Shown in pieces: positions 1-8,938 of a DNA stretch of 64,000 nt. The position numbers were made by a program, and so were the translations under genes. Below the pieces are notes generated by a model. That model saw only the letters and a program-made list of their open reading frames with translations, did not search any database and was not told where the DNA came from. Source of the stretch: Stutzerimonas stutzeri. GTDB lineage: Bacteria; Pseudomonadota; Gammaproteobacteria; Pseudomonadales; Pseudomonadaceae. How positions within the stretch are numbered: the stretch's first letter is position 1; each line of letters opens with the position of its first letter. The stretch spans positions 124,001 through 188,000 of the forward strand of contig NZ_JAMOIC010000006.1 of the NCBI RefSeq assembly GCF_024448895.1, read 5' to 3'.

Positions 1-558
1 TGGTACTGCGGCCGATGTGTTGTGCATCATCATTCGCAACGTCCGTGGGATGTCCTGATTCAGCTCGGCTTCGGCAACCCCCGGCTGCTGAAAATAGAGG
101 ATGTAGTTGAAGCGATCCGCAAACTGGCTGCGGATCATTTCGATGGCGGGCTTTTTCGGGCGCCCGCCGTAGGGGACGGCCATGGCACCAACGACTTGTA
201 CCCGCTCCGGCTCCAGCAGCGCCAGATGCCATGCAACCGGTGCGCCCCAGTCGTGCCCTACCACCGCTACCCTGTGCTGCCCGAGCAGGTCCATCGCCGC
301 CTGGATATCGCTACAAACCGTAATGAGGTCATACGCGGCGATGTCATCCGGCGCGCTGGTTTGCCCATAGCCGCGCATCTCCGGCACCAAGACCCGAAAG
401 CCTGCTTCTACCAGCGCCTGAATCTGGTGACGCCACGAAAACCAGCTTTCTGGAAAACCGTGCAGCAACCAGACGACGGGTCCATCTGCAGGGCCGGCGC
501 TATAAAGGCTGAGTGTGATGTCGTTGACCGGCAAAAGCTGATGTTCGTATGTCTGCAC
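1..558 (-). CDS. Alpha/beta hydrolase, epoxide hydrolase-like (partial, C-terminus outside window)
   Basis: The reading frame is open from a GTG at 558 to the window edge, so the C-terminal part is missing. The translation shows the oxyanion-hole motif HGFPESW (residues 33-39) and the nucleophile elbow GHDWGA with Asp103. An aspartate nucleophile with HGFPES is typical of soluble epoxide hydrolases and haloalkane dehalogenases, which hydrolyse through an ester intermediate. The later segment NYILYFQQPG fits the cap region of epoxide hydrolases. I chose GTG 558 because AAGGAG lies five bases upstream. An in-frame ATG at 591-589 overlaps the uppP stop (TGATG) and would add 11 residues. Either start implies co-transcription with uppP. 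The substrate cannot be told from sequence. Confidence 0.85.
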   Translation of the reverse strand, partial: MQTYEHQLLPVNDITLSLYSAGPADGPVVWLLHGFPESWFSWRHQIQALVEAGFRVLVPEMRGYGQTSAPDDIAAYDLITVCSDIQAAMDLLGQHRVAVVGHDWGAPVAWHLALLEPERVQVVGAMAVPYGGRPKKPAIEMIRSQFADRFNYILYFQQPGVAEAELNQDIPRTLRMMMHNTSAAVP

Positions 559-590
559 GGGCGCTCCTTGAGCAATCTTCTGCGGGCGCA

Positions 591-1421
591 TCAGCCTGCC
601 GCGGTACTCCAGTCGATCAGGCTGAACTGCCAGGTGGCCAGGATGATGATGCCGAAGATGATTCGATACCAGGCAAATGCCGCGTAGCTATGGTTACCTA
701 TAAATTTCAGCAACGCTCGTACCGCCAGCATCGCGAATATGAACGAGGTAACGAAGCCAATCGCAAATACCGGAAAATCCCCCGGCGTAAACAGTTCGCG
801 GTATTTGTAGCCCGAATAGACCGCTGCACCGACCATGGTGGGCATTGCCAGAAAGAAAGAAAACTCAGTTGCGGCCTTGCGCGATAACCCGAACAGCAGC
901 CCACCAATGATGGTCGCGCCCGAGCGAGACGTGCCCGGAATGAGTGCCAGGCACTGAGCAAACCCGACCTTCAGGGCGTGGGTCCAGTGCATATCGTCAA
1001 CAGTCTCGGCCTGTACTTCATGTTGACGCTTTTCGGCCCATAGCATCACCACCCCGCCCACTACCAACGCGGCGGCAACCGTGATCGGGTTGAACAGGTA
1101 TTCGTGAATCAGGTCAGCAAAAGTCACTCCCAGAACGACCGCCGGAAAGAACGCAACGAGCAGGTTCGCTGTGAACTTCTGCGCCTGTTTCTCTTTAGGC
1201 AGCCCGATCACTACATCAACGATCTTGCGACGGTACTCCCAAACGACTGCCAGGATCGCACCAAGCTGGATGATGATGTTGAAGGCCAACGCGCGCTCCC
1301 CACCAAAGCCGATGAGGTCGGCGACGATGATCTGATGCCCGGTGCTGGAAATGGGCAAAAACTCCGTAATGCCCTCTACCACGCCTAGAAGCAATGCCTG
1401 AAAGGCAATCCAAAGATCCAT
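591..1421 (-). CDS. uppP: Undecaprenyl-diphosphatase UppP (BacA family)
   Basis: The 276-residue polytopic inner-membrane protein dephosphorylates undecaprenyl pyrophosphate to recycle the lipid carrier for peptidoglycan and O-antigen synthesis; the family was first named for bacitracin resistance. Both family signatures are present: [14 protein letters not shown] (residues 16-29, with the two glutamates) and PGTSRSGAT (162-170, with the essential arginine and serines). The length matches the usual 265-280 residues. GAGGAG sits just upstream of the ATG. The stop codon overlaps a possible start of the hydrolase gene that follows, suggesting a two-gene transcript. No odd features. Confidence 0.97.
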   Translation of the reverse strand: MDLWIAFQALLLGVVEGITEFLPISSTGHQIIVADLIGFGGERALAFNIIIQLGAILAVVWEYRRKIVDVVIGLPKEKQAQKFTANLLVAFFPAVVLGVTFADLIHEYLFNPITVAAALVVGGVVMLWAEKRQHEVQAETVDDMHWTHALKVGFAQCLALIPGTSRSGATIIGGLLFGLSRKAATEFSFFLAMPTMVGAAVYSGYKYRELFTPGDFPVFAIGFVTSFIFAMLAVRALLKFIGNHSYAAFAWYRIIFGIIILATWQFSLIDWSTAAG

Positions 1422-1699
1422 CTACTCCTCGATAACGGTGCCAATCACCGCGCATGAATATGCAACTAAGGTATATGTCAGATAGCCATCTGAGCGCTGT
1501 TCTGACTCGCTTGGAGCACGTAAATTCAGTGCCTCATCGTTGCAACCCTCATCTTTTCCCTCCAACTGCCGAAACACTATTCGATGGGCCATATCAAATT
1601 GCCGCTTCCGTAGCCGGTGTTGCGAAGCAGACCGTTCCGCCGCGCTCATAACTATTCGAATAATAAAGACGATCTGCTTTAACAGGAGCTTACAAACCA

Positions 1700-3334
1700 A
1701 TGAATATCCTACGAAATTTTCCGATCAGCAGGCGTCTGTGGCTCATACCTCTGGTAGCTGTCGCCATGTTATTCATTCTTGGTTTGTTGATGATTCAACA
1801 GGTGCGTGTCGATCTCTACAAAGGCAAGGAGGTCATGACGCAGAACATCGTCGAGACCGCGCGCGGCGTGCTCGACTATTACCAGAAGCTCGAAGCCAGT
1901 GGCAGCATGAGCACTGCCGATGCGCAGAAGGCGGCGAAGGACCAGATCCGGATGATCCGTTATGGTCATAACGACTACTTCTGGATCAATGACATGCAGC
2001 CGGTCATGGTGATGCATCCGATCAAACCAGAGCTCGAGGGTCAGGACCTTTCCAAAACCAAGGACCCGACCGGTAAAGCGCTCTTCAATGAAATGGTCAA
2101 GGTCGCGCAACTCCAGGGTGCTGGACTGGTGGACTACCAATGGGCAAAGCCAGGTGAGAAGGACCCGGTCCCGAAGATCTCCTATGTCGAGCTGTTCAAG
2201 CCTTGGGGCTGGATCATCGGGTCTGGCATCTATGTGGATGACGTAGAGGCAGAGTTCCGTAACTATCTCGTGCGCTTCTCGCTCATAGGTCTGGCTATCG
2301 CAGCGCTGATGGCCGTTCTCGTCGCAATCCTGATTCGCAGCATTACCCAACCATTGCGCCATTCGATGCAGGCCATGGCCAACATCGCCAGTGGCGAGGC
2401 TGACCTCACTCGTAACCTCGATGTCTCCGGTAATGACGAGCTGACCACGTTGAGCCGCGACTTCAACACCTTTACCCAGAAGCTGCGCACGGTAGTCGCT
2501 CAGCTGTTCGAGACTTCAAGTTCCCTGGAGCTGTCGTCCAGCGCCCTAGGCGGACTGGCGGGACAGGCACATCAACAGAGCCAGCAGCAATCCCAACAGA
2601 TGGAACTCGTCGCGACCGCAGTGAACGAAGTGACCTACGCCGTTCAGGAAGTTGCCAAGAACGCCGAGCACGCTTCAAGTGAAGTGGGCGAGGCGGAGAA
2701 GCAAGCCGGTCAGGGCCAGCGGAACATCGAGGCCAGCCTCCTGCAGATTGATCAGCTTTCAACCACCATCAATGAGGCGGTTGGTGTGATCCAGTCGCTG
2801 GCGGATGAAACTACTCAGATCGGCTCGGTGCTTGAAGTGATCGGGTCCATTGCGGACCAGACCAACCTCCTCGCCCTGAACGCGGCAATCGAGGCCGCAC
2901 GCGCCGGTGAGCAGGGTCGGGGCTTCGCTGTCGTGGCTGACGAGGTTCGCCTGCTGGCTCAGCGCACTCAGACCTCGACCGCCGAGATCCATACCATGAT
3001 CGAGCGGCTGCAGAAGAACTCCAGCGCAGCTGTCACCGTCATCACGAAAAGCAGCCGCGCCTCCCAGGCAACGGTTGAACAAGCCAGTCAGGCTGGCGAG
3101 AGCCTAGGACAGATCGCTCAAGCCCTGCGCAACCTGTCGGGATTGAACGCCTCAATTGCGAGCGCAACGCTGCAGCAGACCCACGTAGTGGAGGACATCA
3201 ACCAGAACGTTACTCAAGCAGCCGGATTGGCGCAGCAAAGTACTCTTGCTGCTGAGCAATCCAGCGCAGCCGGCAAGCAGCTTGGAGAGTTGGCCGAGCG
3301 CCTGAACCGCCTGCTCAGGCAATTCAAGGTCTGA
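1700..3334 (+). CDS. Methyl-accepting chemotaxis protein with single Cache domain
   Basis: The 544-residue transmembrane chemoreceptor couples a periplasmic ligand signal to the CheA kinase array. An N-terminal membrane helix (about 12-32) is followed by a periplasmic sCache_2-type domain (about 35-190) containing [17 protein letters not shown] and a late [13 protein letters not shown] segment. A second membrane helix lies near 192-212, then a HAMP domain and the cytoplasmic coiled coil. The conserved signalling tip, [20 protein letters not shown], sits near residues 386-405. There is no C-terminal CheR/CheB docking pentapeptide. CAGGAG lies nine bases before the ATG. The gene stands alone and ends in a strong terminator. 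The ligand is unknown; sCache_2 receptors often bind small organic acids. I saw no sigma-28 box in the 278 bases upstream. Confidence 0.96.
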   Translation: MNILRNFPISRRLWLIPLVAVAMLFILGLLMIQQVRVDLYKGKEVMTQNIVETARGVLDYYQKLEASGSMSTADAQKAAKDQIRMIRYGHNDYFWINDMQPVMVMHPIKPELEGQDLSKTKDPTGKALFNEMVKVAQLQGAGLVDYQWAKPGEKDPVPKISYVELFKPWGWIIGSGIYVDDVEAEFRNYLVRFSLIGLAIAALMAVLVAILIRSITQPLRHSMQAMANIASGEADLTRNLDVSGNDELTTLSRDFNTFTQKLRTVVAQLFETSSSLELSSSALGGLAGQAHQQSQQQSQQMELVATAVNEVTYAVQEVAKNAEHASSEVGEAEKQAGQGQRNIEASLLQIDQLSTTINEAVGVIQSLADETTQIGSVLEVIGSIADQTNLLALNAAIEAARAGEQGRGFAVVADEVRLLAQRTQTSTAEIHTMIERLQKNSSAAVTVITKSSRASQATVEQASQAGESLGQIAQALRNLSGLNASIASATLQQTHVVEDINQNVTQAAGLAQQSTLAAEQSSAAGKQLGELAERLNRLLRQFKV

Positions 3335-3356
3335 TCGCCTGAGACCCGCTAGCTAC

Positions 3357-3395
3357 GTAAAGGCCAGGTTTGAAACTCAAACCTGGCCTTTTTTA
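3357..3395 (+). terminator. Rho-independent terminator after the chemoreceptor gene
   Basis: A perfect 12-base-pair stem (3361-3372 with 3378-3389) closes a five-base loop and is followed by a run of six T. An A-rich stretch precedes the stem, but the T tract is clearly on the plus-strand side, so it serves the chemoreceptor gene. Confidence 0.95.
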
Positions 3396-3699
3396 TTCGG
3401 ATAGTTGCGTCATTTCGCCACATATTTCCCAAGGCGCATGCGCGCGAATTCGACCTGTATTAGCGATGCGGCTGTTATAGCACCAATAAAATCAGATGCT
3501 TACAGTGTTTCAAACGCAGGTTTTTCAACTTTCGTCCAACTTATACTTTTGGCTAATTGCAATGAACCTCAAAAATTACGAAACCACTGTGTGACTTATC
3601 AGTCCTCTGTGAACATCAATGGATATGTAAAGCCAACGCCGGCAGCCTGGCGGCAGGCTCAAATCCGTATTTTGGTTATCACACAGAGAGACATGCCCG
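3396..3699. other. Gene-free stretch between chemoreceptor terminator and small-protein cassette
   Basis: About 300 bases with lower GC content than the neighbouring genes and no convincing coding frame. TATACT at 3542-3547, preceded by CT, could be a -10 element of the stationary-phase type, but no good -35 is present. GCGCATGCGC at 3434-3443 is a short palindrome of unknown meaning. It probably holds the promoter of the small gene starting at 3700. Confidence 0.4.
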
Positions 3700-3969
3700 A
3701 TGAACAGCCCGCTTCGTTTCAACGACGCCCTTCTCATTACTGATCGCGCTTTCAAGCCGTTCCAGTGCGTCGCCTGGACGCTGCTCGAAGGCAACGGCGA
3801 ACTCAGCATCACGGTCCTGGATGGCAGCGAATCTCGCGCCGTCGGCCACTGCAAACTCTCCAGCAGCGTTTATTCTGATCCGGTCAAACTCGGCGAGTCG
3901 CTAAAGCAGGCCCGTGCAGACCTGAGCCGTCAGGGCGTAACCCTCGCCCCTTGGCAAATGCCAGCCTGA
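3700..3969 (+). CDS. Small protein of unknown function, paralogue of the gene at 4564
   Basis: The 89-residue product is not recognised. It has no signal peptide or membrane segment and looks like a small soluble alpha/beta domain. Its C-terminal pattern (arginine-containing helix, then LSRQGVTLAPWQMPA) matches that of the 94-residue protein encoded at 4564-4848 (LSKDGITLSAWSLPA). The N-terminal parts also align around a phenylalanine followed by P/C and a Ser-rich beta hairpin. The two are therefore diverged copies of one family. The ATG follows a weak GAGA-type binding site. Coding is supported by the conserved paralogue rather than by any known domain. Confidence 0.75.
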   Translation: MNSPLRFNDALLITDRAFKPFQCVAWTLLEGNGELSITVLDGSESRAVGHCKLSSSVYSDPVKLGESLKQARADLSRQGVTLAPWQMPA

Positions 3970-4111
3970 GACCGGTCGACGTACGCCGTGGTCTGCCGTG
4001 CCGTCCACCATTTCTTCGCGCACTGCGACCTCAGCGCGTCGAGCTGATGTAGGGCGCTGCTCAGTCAGGCCAGTCAGTACGTTCAGCTTTTAGATGCCGT
4101 TCATCACAACG

Positions 4112-4142
4112 AGGCCCGTCAGCGCAAGCGCCGGGCCTTGTC
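4112..4142 (+). terminator. Possible terminator hairpin between small genes
   Basis: AGGCCCG (4112-4118) pairs with CGGGCCT (4132-4138), and GCG/CGC (4122-4124 with 4129-4131) pairs inside it. Only TTGT follows, so it is a weak intrinsic terminator at best. Confidence 0.4.
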
Positions 4143-4241
4143 TGTATCCGCCGCCCGCCCTCCGCGCCCCAGCTTCGCCTCTCACTGACCCATTCGCTTG
4201 TTTCACGGTCCCAGAAGTATGTGAATCAACTGGAGAACGTC

Positions 4242-4523
4242 ATGAAAGGTGCACAGGCTTACGTCAACGATCAATTGCATAGCAGTGGGCTGGCCCATCT
4301 GCCCGAAGGGCCCGAAGGCCATTGCGTGACGTTGAAGTACGTCATTCCGCGAGACACTCAAACCACAGGCCTGATCACCCATATTCGGGATGTCGCGCAG
4401 CAGAAACTCAGCGAGTTCTACAAGGGTCGTGAGGTTTCACCAAGGCCCGTGGAGGGTTCAGTCGTGGGTGACGGCAGCGGCGACGGGATCGAGCTCGTAT
4501 TCGATGTACAGCCAGCTGACTGA
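4242..4523 (+). CDS. Small protein of unknown function between two paralogues
   Basis: A 93-residue product that I do not recognise. It is soluble, acidic at the C-terminus and has no cysteine-pair or membrane motif; a glycine- and serine-rich segment (SVVGDGSGDG) precedes the final beta-strand-like ELVFDVQ. The ATG at 4242 was chosen because GGAG lies six bases upstream; a GTG at 4221 would add seven residues without a binding site. It sits between the paralogues at 3700 and 4564, about 40 bases before the second, so a shared transcript is likely. Confidence 0.7.
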   Translation: MKGAQAYVNDQLHSSGLAHLPEGPEGHCVTLKYVIPRDTQTTGLITHIRDVAQQKLSEFYKGREVSPRPVEGSVVGDGSGDGIELVFDVQPAD

Positions 4524-4563
4524 TTGCCGCCCATAAATTCCTGACAAGCGGAGCAGGCAAGCC

Positions 4564-4848
4564 ATGCACACTCATCTATCGCTTGAGGAAGCCGTCAGCA
4601 TAAGTCAGATGGCTTTTCTGCCTTGTCGGGCTACAGCCCACGTTGATCAGGGCGATGCCAGCTTTTCGCTGCGCGTGCATGGCTCGAGTGGTGACGAAAT
4701 TCTGTCCATCGCCCACATCGCACGAACCCAGTATGCGTCCCCGGCTCATCTAGCGGCGTTGCTGGAAAACGCGAGATTGGAGTTAAGCAAGGACGGTATC
4801 ACGCTGAGCGCTTGGTCATTGCCGGCGCAACCGGGCAACCCTACCTGA
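4564..4848 (+). CDS. Small protein of unknown function, paralogue of the gene at 3700
   Basis: The 94-residue product shares the C-terminal pattern L-x-x-A-R-x-x-L-S-x-x-G-x-T-L-x-x-W-x-x-P-A with the 89-residue protein at 3700. It also shares a preceding region of Ser/Asp-rich strands and a Y-x-S/D-P turn. There is no membrane segment or catalytic signature. It ends 20 bases before the start of the DUF421 gene and probably shares its transcript. The function is unknown; the duplication and the block of small genes suggest a lineage-specific family. Confidence 0.75.
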   Translation: MHTHLSLEEAVSISQMAFLPCRATAHVDQGDASFSLRVHGSSGDEILSIAHIARTQYASPAHLAALLENARLELSKDGITLSAWSLPAQPGNPT

Positions 4849-4868
4849 AGTTTTCTGCCGAGAATGGG

Positions 4869-5561
4869 ATGACGCCTTTCGATTTGCAGCGAATGCTGCT
4901 GGATGACTTTCCTGCGCTGTTCATTGGCGAAGTCGCGCTACGTGCAACCTTCGCCTTCGTCGCAGTATTTCTGTTCCTGAAAATCAGTGGCCGACGGGGC
5001 ATACGGCAGCTTTCACTGTTCGAGCTCGTTGTGATCCTCACGCTCGGTTCTGCAGCGGGTGACGTGTCGTTTTATGAGGACGTGCCTCTTCTGCCGATCT
5101 TCACCGTATTCATCACACTGCTCCTCCTATATCGGCTGACGCTCTGGTTCATGGCCCGCAACGAGCGCTTCTCAAGCTGGATGGAAGGCAAGCCCGTGAC
5201 CATCATCAAGGATGGGCTGTACGACCTGCACAGCTTGGAGCAGCTGAATATTTCCTCCGACGAGTTCTTCATGGAGCTGCGTCAGCAAGGGGTCGAGCAC
5301 CTCGGCCAGGTTCGTCTGGGCATCCTGGAGACTGATGGCGACGTCAGCCTGTTCTTCAATGACGAAGATTCCGTGCTGCCGGGTCTGTCAGTGCTCCCGC
5401 CAGAGCACAGGCCCACCTTCCAACGCGCACCGGCAAGCGGTCTTTATGCGTGCACTCGCTGCGGCTATCCGCAGATCGTTGAAGAGCATCAGGGTGCAGT
5501 CTGCCCCCGCTGCGAGAACACGCAATGGGCAGTGGCACTGAAAACTCCGCGCTCGCGCTGA
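4869..5561 (+). CDS. DUF421 (YetF-like) membrane protein with C-terminal zinc ribbon
   Basis: The 230-residue protein has three N-terminal membrane helices (about 15-40, 45-65, 70-95) followed by the cytoplasmic DUF421 domain. GRRGIRQLSLFELVVILTLG and the KPVTIIKDG strand are characteristic of this YetF-like family, whose function is not established. The C-terminus adds CTRCGYP and, about 15 residues later, CPRCEN, a four-cysteine rubredoxin/zinc-ribbon-like knuckle. I moved the start to ATG 4869 because the family begins close to the first helix; an upstream frame extends to 4812 and would overlap the preceding gene. Confidence 0.88.
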   Translation: MTPFDLQRMLLDDFPALFIGEVALRATFAFVAVFLFLKISGRRGIRQLSLFELVVILTLGSAAGDVSFYEDVPLLPIFTVFITLLLLYRLTLWFMARNERFSSWMEGKPVTIIKDGLYDLHSLEQLNISSDEFFMELRQQGVEHLGQVRLGILETDGDVSLFFNDEDSVLPGLSVLPPEHRPTFQRAPASGLYACTRCGYPQIVEEHQGAVCPRCENTQWAVALKTPRSR

Positions 5562-5657
5562 TGCACGGCGCGAACCCCCAGGCCTGGACTCGGTCATTTA
5601 TTAGGGGCAAGCGCCACGCTGCGCAGCCTCTGAACTCACCAATCCGGGAGCGTAATT

Positions 5658-5822
5658 ATGATCGGCGACTATTCCTCAATAAATGACCATCTCGAAACCG
5701 CACGTAAGCTTGCCGACACTGCGGAGACCAAAGCTGACCCTGCTATCTACCGTGAAGCGATCGATGAGTTGGTCGCTGCCATACGCCTATTGATGCGTAA
5801 TTCCCAGGAAAGCGAAAACTGA
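5658..5822 (+). CDS. Small 54-residue protein of unknown function
   Basis: This short frame begins at ATG 5658 with GGGAG seven bases upstream and ends at TGA 5822. The product is predicted to be almost wholly helical, with heptad-like leucine, isoleucine and alanine spacing (for example AIDELVAAIRLLM), so it may form a short coiled coil. It has no recognised domain. It lies between the DUF421 and topoisomerase genes, all in the same direction. The good ribosome binding site is the main support. Confidence 0.6.
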   Translation: MIGDYSSINDHLETARKLADTAETKADPAIYREAIDELVAAIRLLMRNSQESEN

Positions 5823-5886
5823 TCCAAAGCTGCGTCACCTGCTGACGGTGACTCACAGCGATATCGGGTAATAGATTGGGTTTCTT

Positions 5887-7002
5887 ATGCTGACTGATCA
5901 GGGTACAGAGTCATCGCTGCTGCTGGCCGAAGGCATCCGCCCCGTGCCGGCGGATGAATATCCGGACACCGGGACGGCTTTGTGCCCAGATCTGCCCGAG
6001 GACCTTCATTACGTAGACGACAGCGGACCGGGCATCAGCCGCAGGAAGCTCCGCGGCAAGTTTGCCTACTTCCTTCCATCGGGCGAGCGGATCAAAGACC
6101 AGGCGGATATATCACGCATCAACAAGCTGGCCATTCCGCCCGCCTACTCTGATGTGTGGATTTGCCCCGATCCGCAGGGCCATATGCAGGCAACGGGGCG
6201 AGACGCACGCGGCCGCAAGCAATACCGGTATCACCCACGATGGCGAGAAATCCGCGACTGCAACAAATATGATCGGGTCATCGCATTCGGCGCTGCGCTG
6301 CCGAAAATGCGTGAGGGACTCGAACAGCATCTGGCGGTGCGAGGGATGCCGCGAGATAAGGTAATGGCTTTATTGGTCCAGTTGCTCGAATCGACGTTGA
6401 TACGCGTCGGCAACTCGCGCTATGCGAAGCAGAACCGCTCTTACGGCCTGACCACCCTGCGCACGCGGCATGTCGATGTACGAGGCTCAGCAATCCGTTT
6501 CCATTTTCGTGGCAAAAGTGGCGTGGAGCATCGCGTGACGCTTAAGAACCAGCGCCTTGCCCGCATGGTGCGCCGCTGTATGGATATTCCCGGCCAGCAC
6601 CTGTTCCAGTACCTCGACGAGGACGGCACGCGCCACCCGGTGAGCTCCAGTGACGTCAATCAGTTCATCCAGGAAACCACGGGCGGAGACTTCACTGCCA
6701 AGGACTATCGCACTTGGGCTGGCAGTGCATTGGCACTCGATTATCTGCGCAAGCGCGAATGGCAGCCGGAAAGCGTGGGCCGGCGCAATCTGGTCGAAAC
6801 GGTGAAGGAAGTGTCCCAGCAACTGGGCAACACCCCGGCAGTCTGCCGTCAGTGCTATATCCACCCAGAGGTGCTCGAGGCCTTCGTCTCTGGCGACCTG
6901 GCGCGACTGCCAAAGGCACGTAAACGTAAATGGATGAGCAGCGAGGAAGTCACGTTGCTGAACTTCCTCAAGGCCCGGTGCACGACCAACAGCGATGGCT
7001 AG
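5887..7002 (+). CDS. DNA topoisomerase IB (poxvirus/eukaryotic type)
   Basis: The 371-residue enzyme relaxes supercoils by nicking one strand through a 3'-phosphotyrosine. The N-terminal beta domain includes YVDDSGPGISRRKLRGKF and the RIKD...INKLAIPPAYSDVWICP block. The catalytic domain carries the RVGNSRYAKQNRSYGLTTLR segment with the active-site arginine, then KDYRTWAGS. The likely nucleophile is the tyrosine in CRQCYIHP (about residue 324). The length is normal for bacterial TopIB. The stop codon lies in the tetranucleotide CTAG at 6999-7002, which also supplies the stop of the opposing cyclase gene. TopIB is patchily distributed in bacteria but common in pseudomonads. Confidence 0.95.
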   Translation: MLTDQGTESSLLLAEGIRPVPADEYPDTGTALCPDLPEDLHYVDDSGPGISRRKLRGKFAYFLPSGERIKDQADISRINKLAIPPAYSDVWICPDPQGHMQATGRDARGRKQYRYHPRWREIRDCNKYDRVIAFGAALPKMREGLEQHLAVRGMPRDKVMALLVQLLESTLIRVGNSRYAKQNRSYGLTTLRTRHVDVRGSAIRFHFRGKSGVEHRVTLKNQRLARMVRRCMDIPGQHLFQYLDEDGTRHPVSSSDVNQFIQETTGGDFTAKDYRTWAGSALALDYLRKREWQPESVGRRNLVETVKEVSQQLGNTPAVCRQCYIHPEVLEAFVSGDLARLPKARKRKWMSSEEVTLLNFLKARCTTNSDG

Positions 7003-7952
7003 CCGTAGACGGTGAGGCGGTTGCGCCCTGCCGACTTCGATCCATACAAGGCATTGTCAGCGCGCTCGATCAGCTGCGCATAGCCACTGGTAGGCTGGCT
7101 TAGATCGGTGATCCCTAGGCTGACAGTGAATCGGATGCTATGGCCTTCGTAAACCACCTCATGCGCCTCTATCGACTGGCGAAGCCGCTCGGCAAAGGTT
7201 ACTGCGCCCTCACAGTCAGTATCAGGCAACAGCACCACGAACTCTTCACCGCCATAGCGCCCGGAAATGTCGGCGTCCCGGGTGCACTGACGTATGAGCT
7301 CGGCTGTCTGCTGGATCACCGCGTCACCCGCCTGATGACCATAGGTATCGTTGATCTTTTTAAAATGATCGATATCGAACATCACTAATGCAGCGTTGCG
7401 CTCATAGCGGCAGTGCCGCGCGTAATCCTGCCGCAGCATCTCTTCCCAATGGCCCCGGTTGAACAAACCTGTCAGGCGATCCGTGCTGGACAGGCGTTGC
7501 AGCTCCTGGTTGGCTGCCTGCAGCTGACGACGGTTGGTCGCCACATCGGTCACATCGTAGATGATCAGACAGATCTGCTCGATTCGACCGCTAAGCCCCT
7601 TCAGCGGCATGAGAGTTGTGTTCTGATACATGAAATCTTCCAGCCCGGTGATCGGCTGGTAATTTTTGAATCGCAGCAGGTAGGGGCGCTGCTCCCAGAT
7701 GGTGAACGATGGGGTACCGAGCGTAGCGACGTTCTCAACCTTGCGCCTAAACCACTGTTCATCAACCTCGGGAAACAACTCGAAGAACGACTTCTTCCGC
7801 GCCTCTTCGGGGAGTCTGCCGGAGCGGTTTTCCATGAAGGTGTTCCAGACATCTATACGGTACTCGCGGTCCAGCACCACAACGCCCACATCAATGCTCT
7901 GCACGATAGCCAGCAACCAGTGAAGCCCGCTCAGATCGTTGGAATTGGACAT
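6999..7952 (-). CDS. Diguanylate cyclase with N-terminal PAS domain
   Basis: The 317-residue protein makes the second messenger c-di-GMP. A PAS domain fills roughly residues 8-140 and ends in the DVTDV linker helix. The GGDEF domain follows, with DxLTGLxNR at 158-166 and the active-site motif GGEEF at 234-238. An intact RxxD inhibitory site (R225-D228) sits five residues before it, so product inhibition is expected. There is no membrane segment. The start lies two bases after the stop of the REC-CheC gene (TAACCATG), so translation of the pair is coupled. The partner probably sets its activity or shares its signal. Confidence 0.96.
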   Translation of the reverse strand: MSNSNDLSGLHWLLAIVQSIDVGVVVLDREYRIDVWNTFMENRSGRLPEEARKKSFFELFPEVDEQWFRRKVENVATLGTPSFTIWEQRPYLLRFKNYQPITGLEDFMYQNTTLMPLKGLSGRIEQICLIIYDVTDVATNRRQLQAANQELQRLSSTDRLTGLFNRGHWEEMLRQDYARHCRYERNAALVMFDIDHFKKINDTYGHQAGDAVIQQTAELIRQCTRDADISGRYGGEEFVVLLPDTDCEGAVTFAERLRQSIEAHEVVYEGHSIRFTVSLGITDLSQPTSGYAQLIERADNALYGSKSAGRNRLTVYG

Positions 7953-7954
7953 GG

Positions 7955-8938
7955 TTAATTCATCAGGTAGGCGAGTTTGCGGTTCAACAGCTCAACCGAA
8001 TCTTCGGTGAACAGCAACAATAGATCGAAATGGATATCGTGGCCTTCCAGGCTATAGCTGATTTCTACCGCAAGCGTGTTTTTCCAGCGCTGGCGGTTGA
8101 CCAGAATCAGCTCATCGATCGAAGCATGCTGCCCCAATACCTGGGGATGCCCCTGAGAGAACACCACATCGATCTGGTCAGCGATGCCGCTCAGGCAGGC
8201 GCTTATCAGCAAGCTCGAAAGATCGAGCAGCATTTCCAGCTCAAGGTATTCATCGGCCCGCATCAGGCGAGCCATGTCGGCGATTTCCGAGTCGTGGAAG
8301 ATCAGCAACGCCTCGCCAGCGATGCCACCGCCGATATAGCCCTGGCACACGGCGGAAAGCTTGTCGCCCTGAGCCGCATCGGCAAGCGCCATGTGCAGCT
8401 CACCGACTTCAAGGATGTTCACATTGGGAATGGGAAGCTGGACGAAGACGCCAAGAACTTTCGCAAGCAGCGCCGCGGCGCGCCCCATTGCGACGTTTAC
8501 CACTTCTCGAAAAGCGTCACGGAACGCGATGGGCCCGGTGCCCCGCTCGCCCAGCACCGGCACTTCGCCGCCCGCAATACCGAGTCCAGCGAGCGCCTGC
8601 TGCAGATATGCCGGATCGGCGGGTTTGCGAATGAAGGCCAAGGCGCCCAGCTCGAGAACGCGGCGTACCGCCTCGTCCTGCACGTCAGCCGATATCACGA
8701 CAACCTGACAGCCAAGCTTCTCTGCACGAAGCGCAGCAAGCACCTCGTATCCATCCATATCCGGCATCGTAAGATCGAGCAGCAACACATCTATGTTGCC
8801 TTCGCGAATTTTCTCCAGCGCCTCGCGACCACTGGTCGCCTGGCTGATCTCCAGTGGCCACGCGGCCGGCAGCGCACGCAACAATTGCTTGCGCGCAAGG
8901 TTTGAATCATCACAGATCAACAGGGAAACGGCAGACAT
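7955..8938 (-). CDS. Response regulator fused to a CheC/CheX-type phosphatase domain
   Basis: Residues 1-120 form a receiver domain with the acidic pair D10-D11, phospho-acceptor D55 (VLLLDLTMPDMDG), switch S83 and K105. Residues 135-327 resemble the CheC/CheX/FliY phosphatase family. The first ExxN site is complete (E145, N148 in DAFREVVNVAMG), while the second helix (DLSSLLISACLSG) lacks the glutamate and asparagine. CheC-like enzymes dephosphorylate CheY-type receivers, so it may act on itself or on another regulator. It is translationally coupled to the downstream PAS-GGDEF cyclase. No histidine kinase is adjacent, so the phosphate donor must be elsewhere. The binding site before the ATG is weak. 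Confidence 0.93.
   Translation of the reverse strand: MSAVSLLICDDSNLARKQLLRALPAAWPLEISQATSGREALEKIREGNIDVLLLDLTMPDMDGYEVLAALRAEKLGCQVVVISADVQDEAVRRVLELGALAFIRKPADPAYLQQALAGLGIAGGEVPVLGERGTGPIAFRDAFREVVNVAMGRAAALLAKVLGVFVQLPIPNVNILEVGELHMALADAAQGDKLSAVCQGYIGGGIAGEALLIFHDSEIADMARLMRADEYLELEMLLDLSSLLISACLSGIADQIDVVFSQGHPQVLGQHASIDELILVNRQRWKNTLAVEISYSLEGHDIHFDLLLLFTEDSVELLNRKLAYLMN

Noticed and set aside
8030-8905. A 291-codon open frame antisense to the REC-CheC gene
   Set aside because: It is a shadow frame in GC-rich DNA; the minus-strand product has clear domains and the plus-strand frame has none and no binding site.
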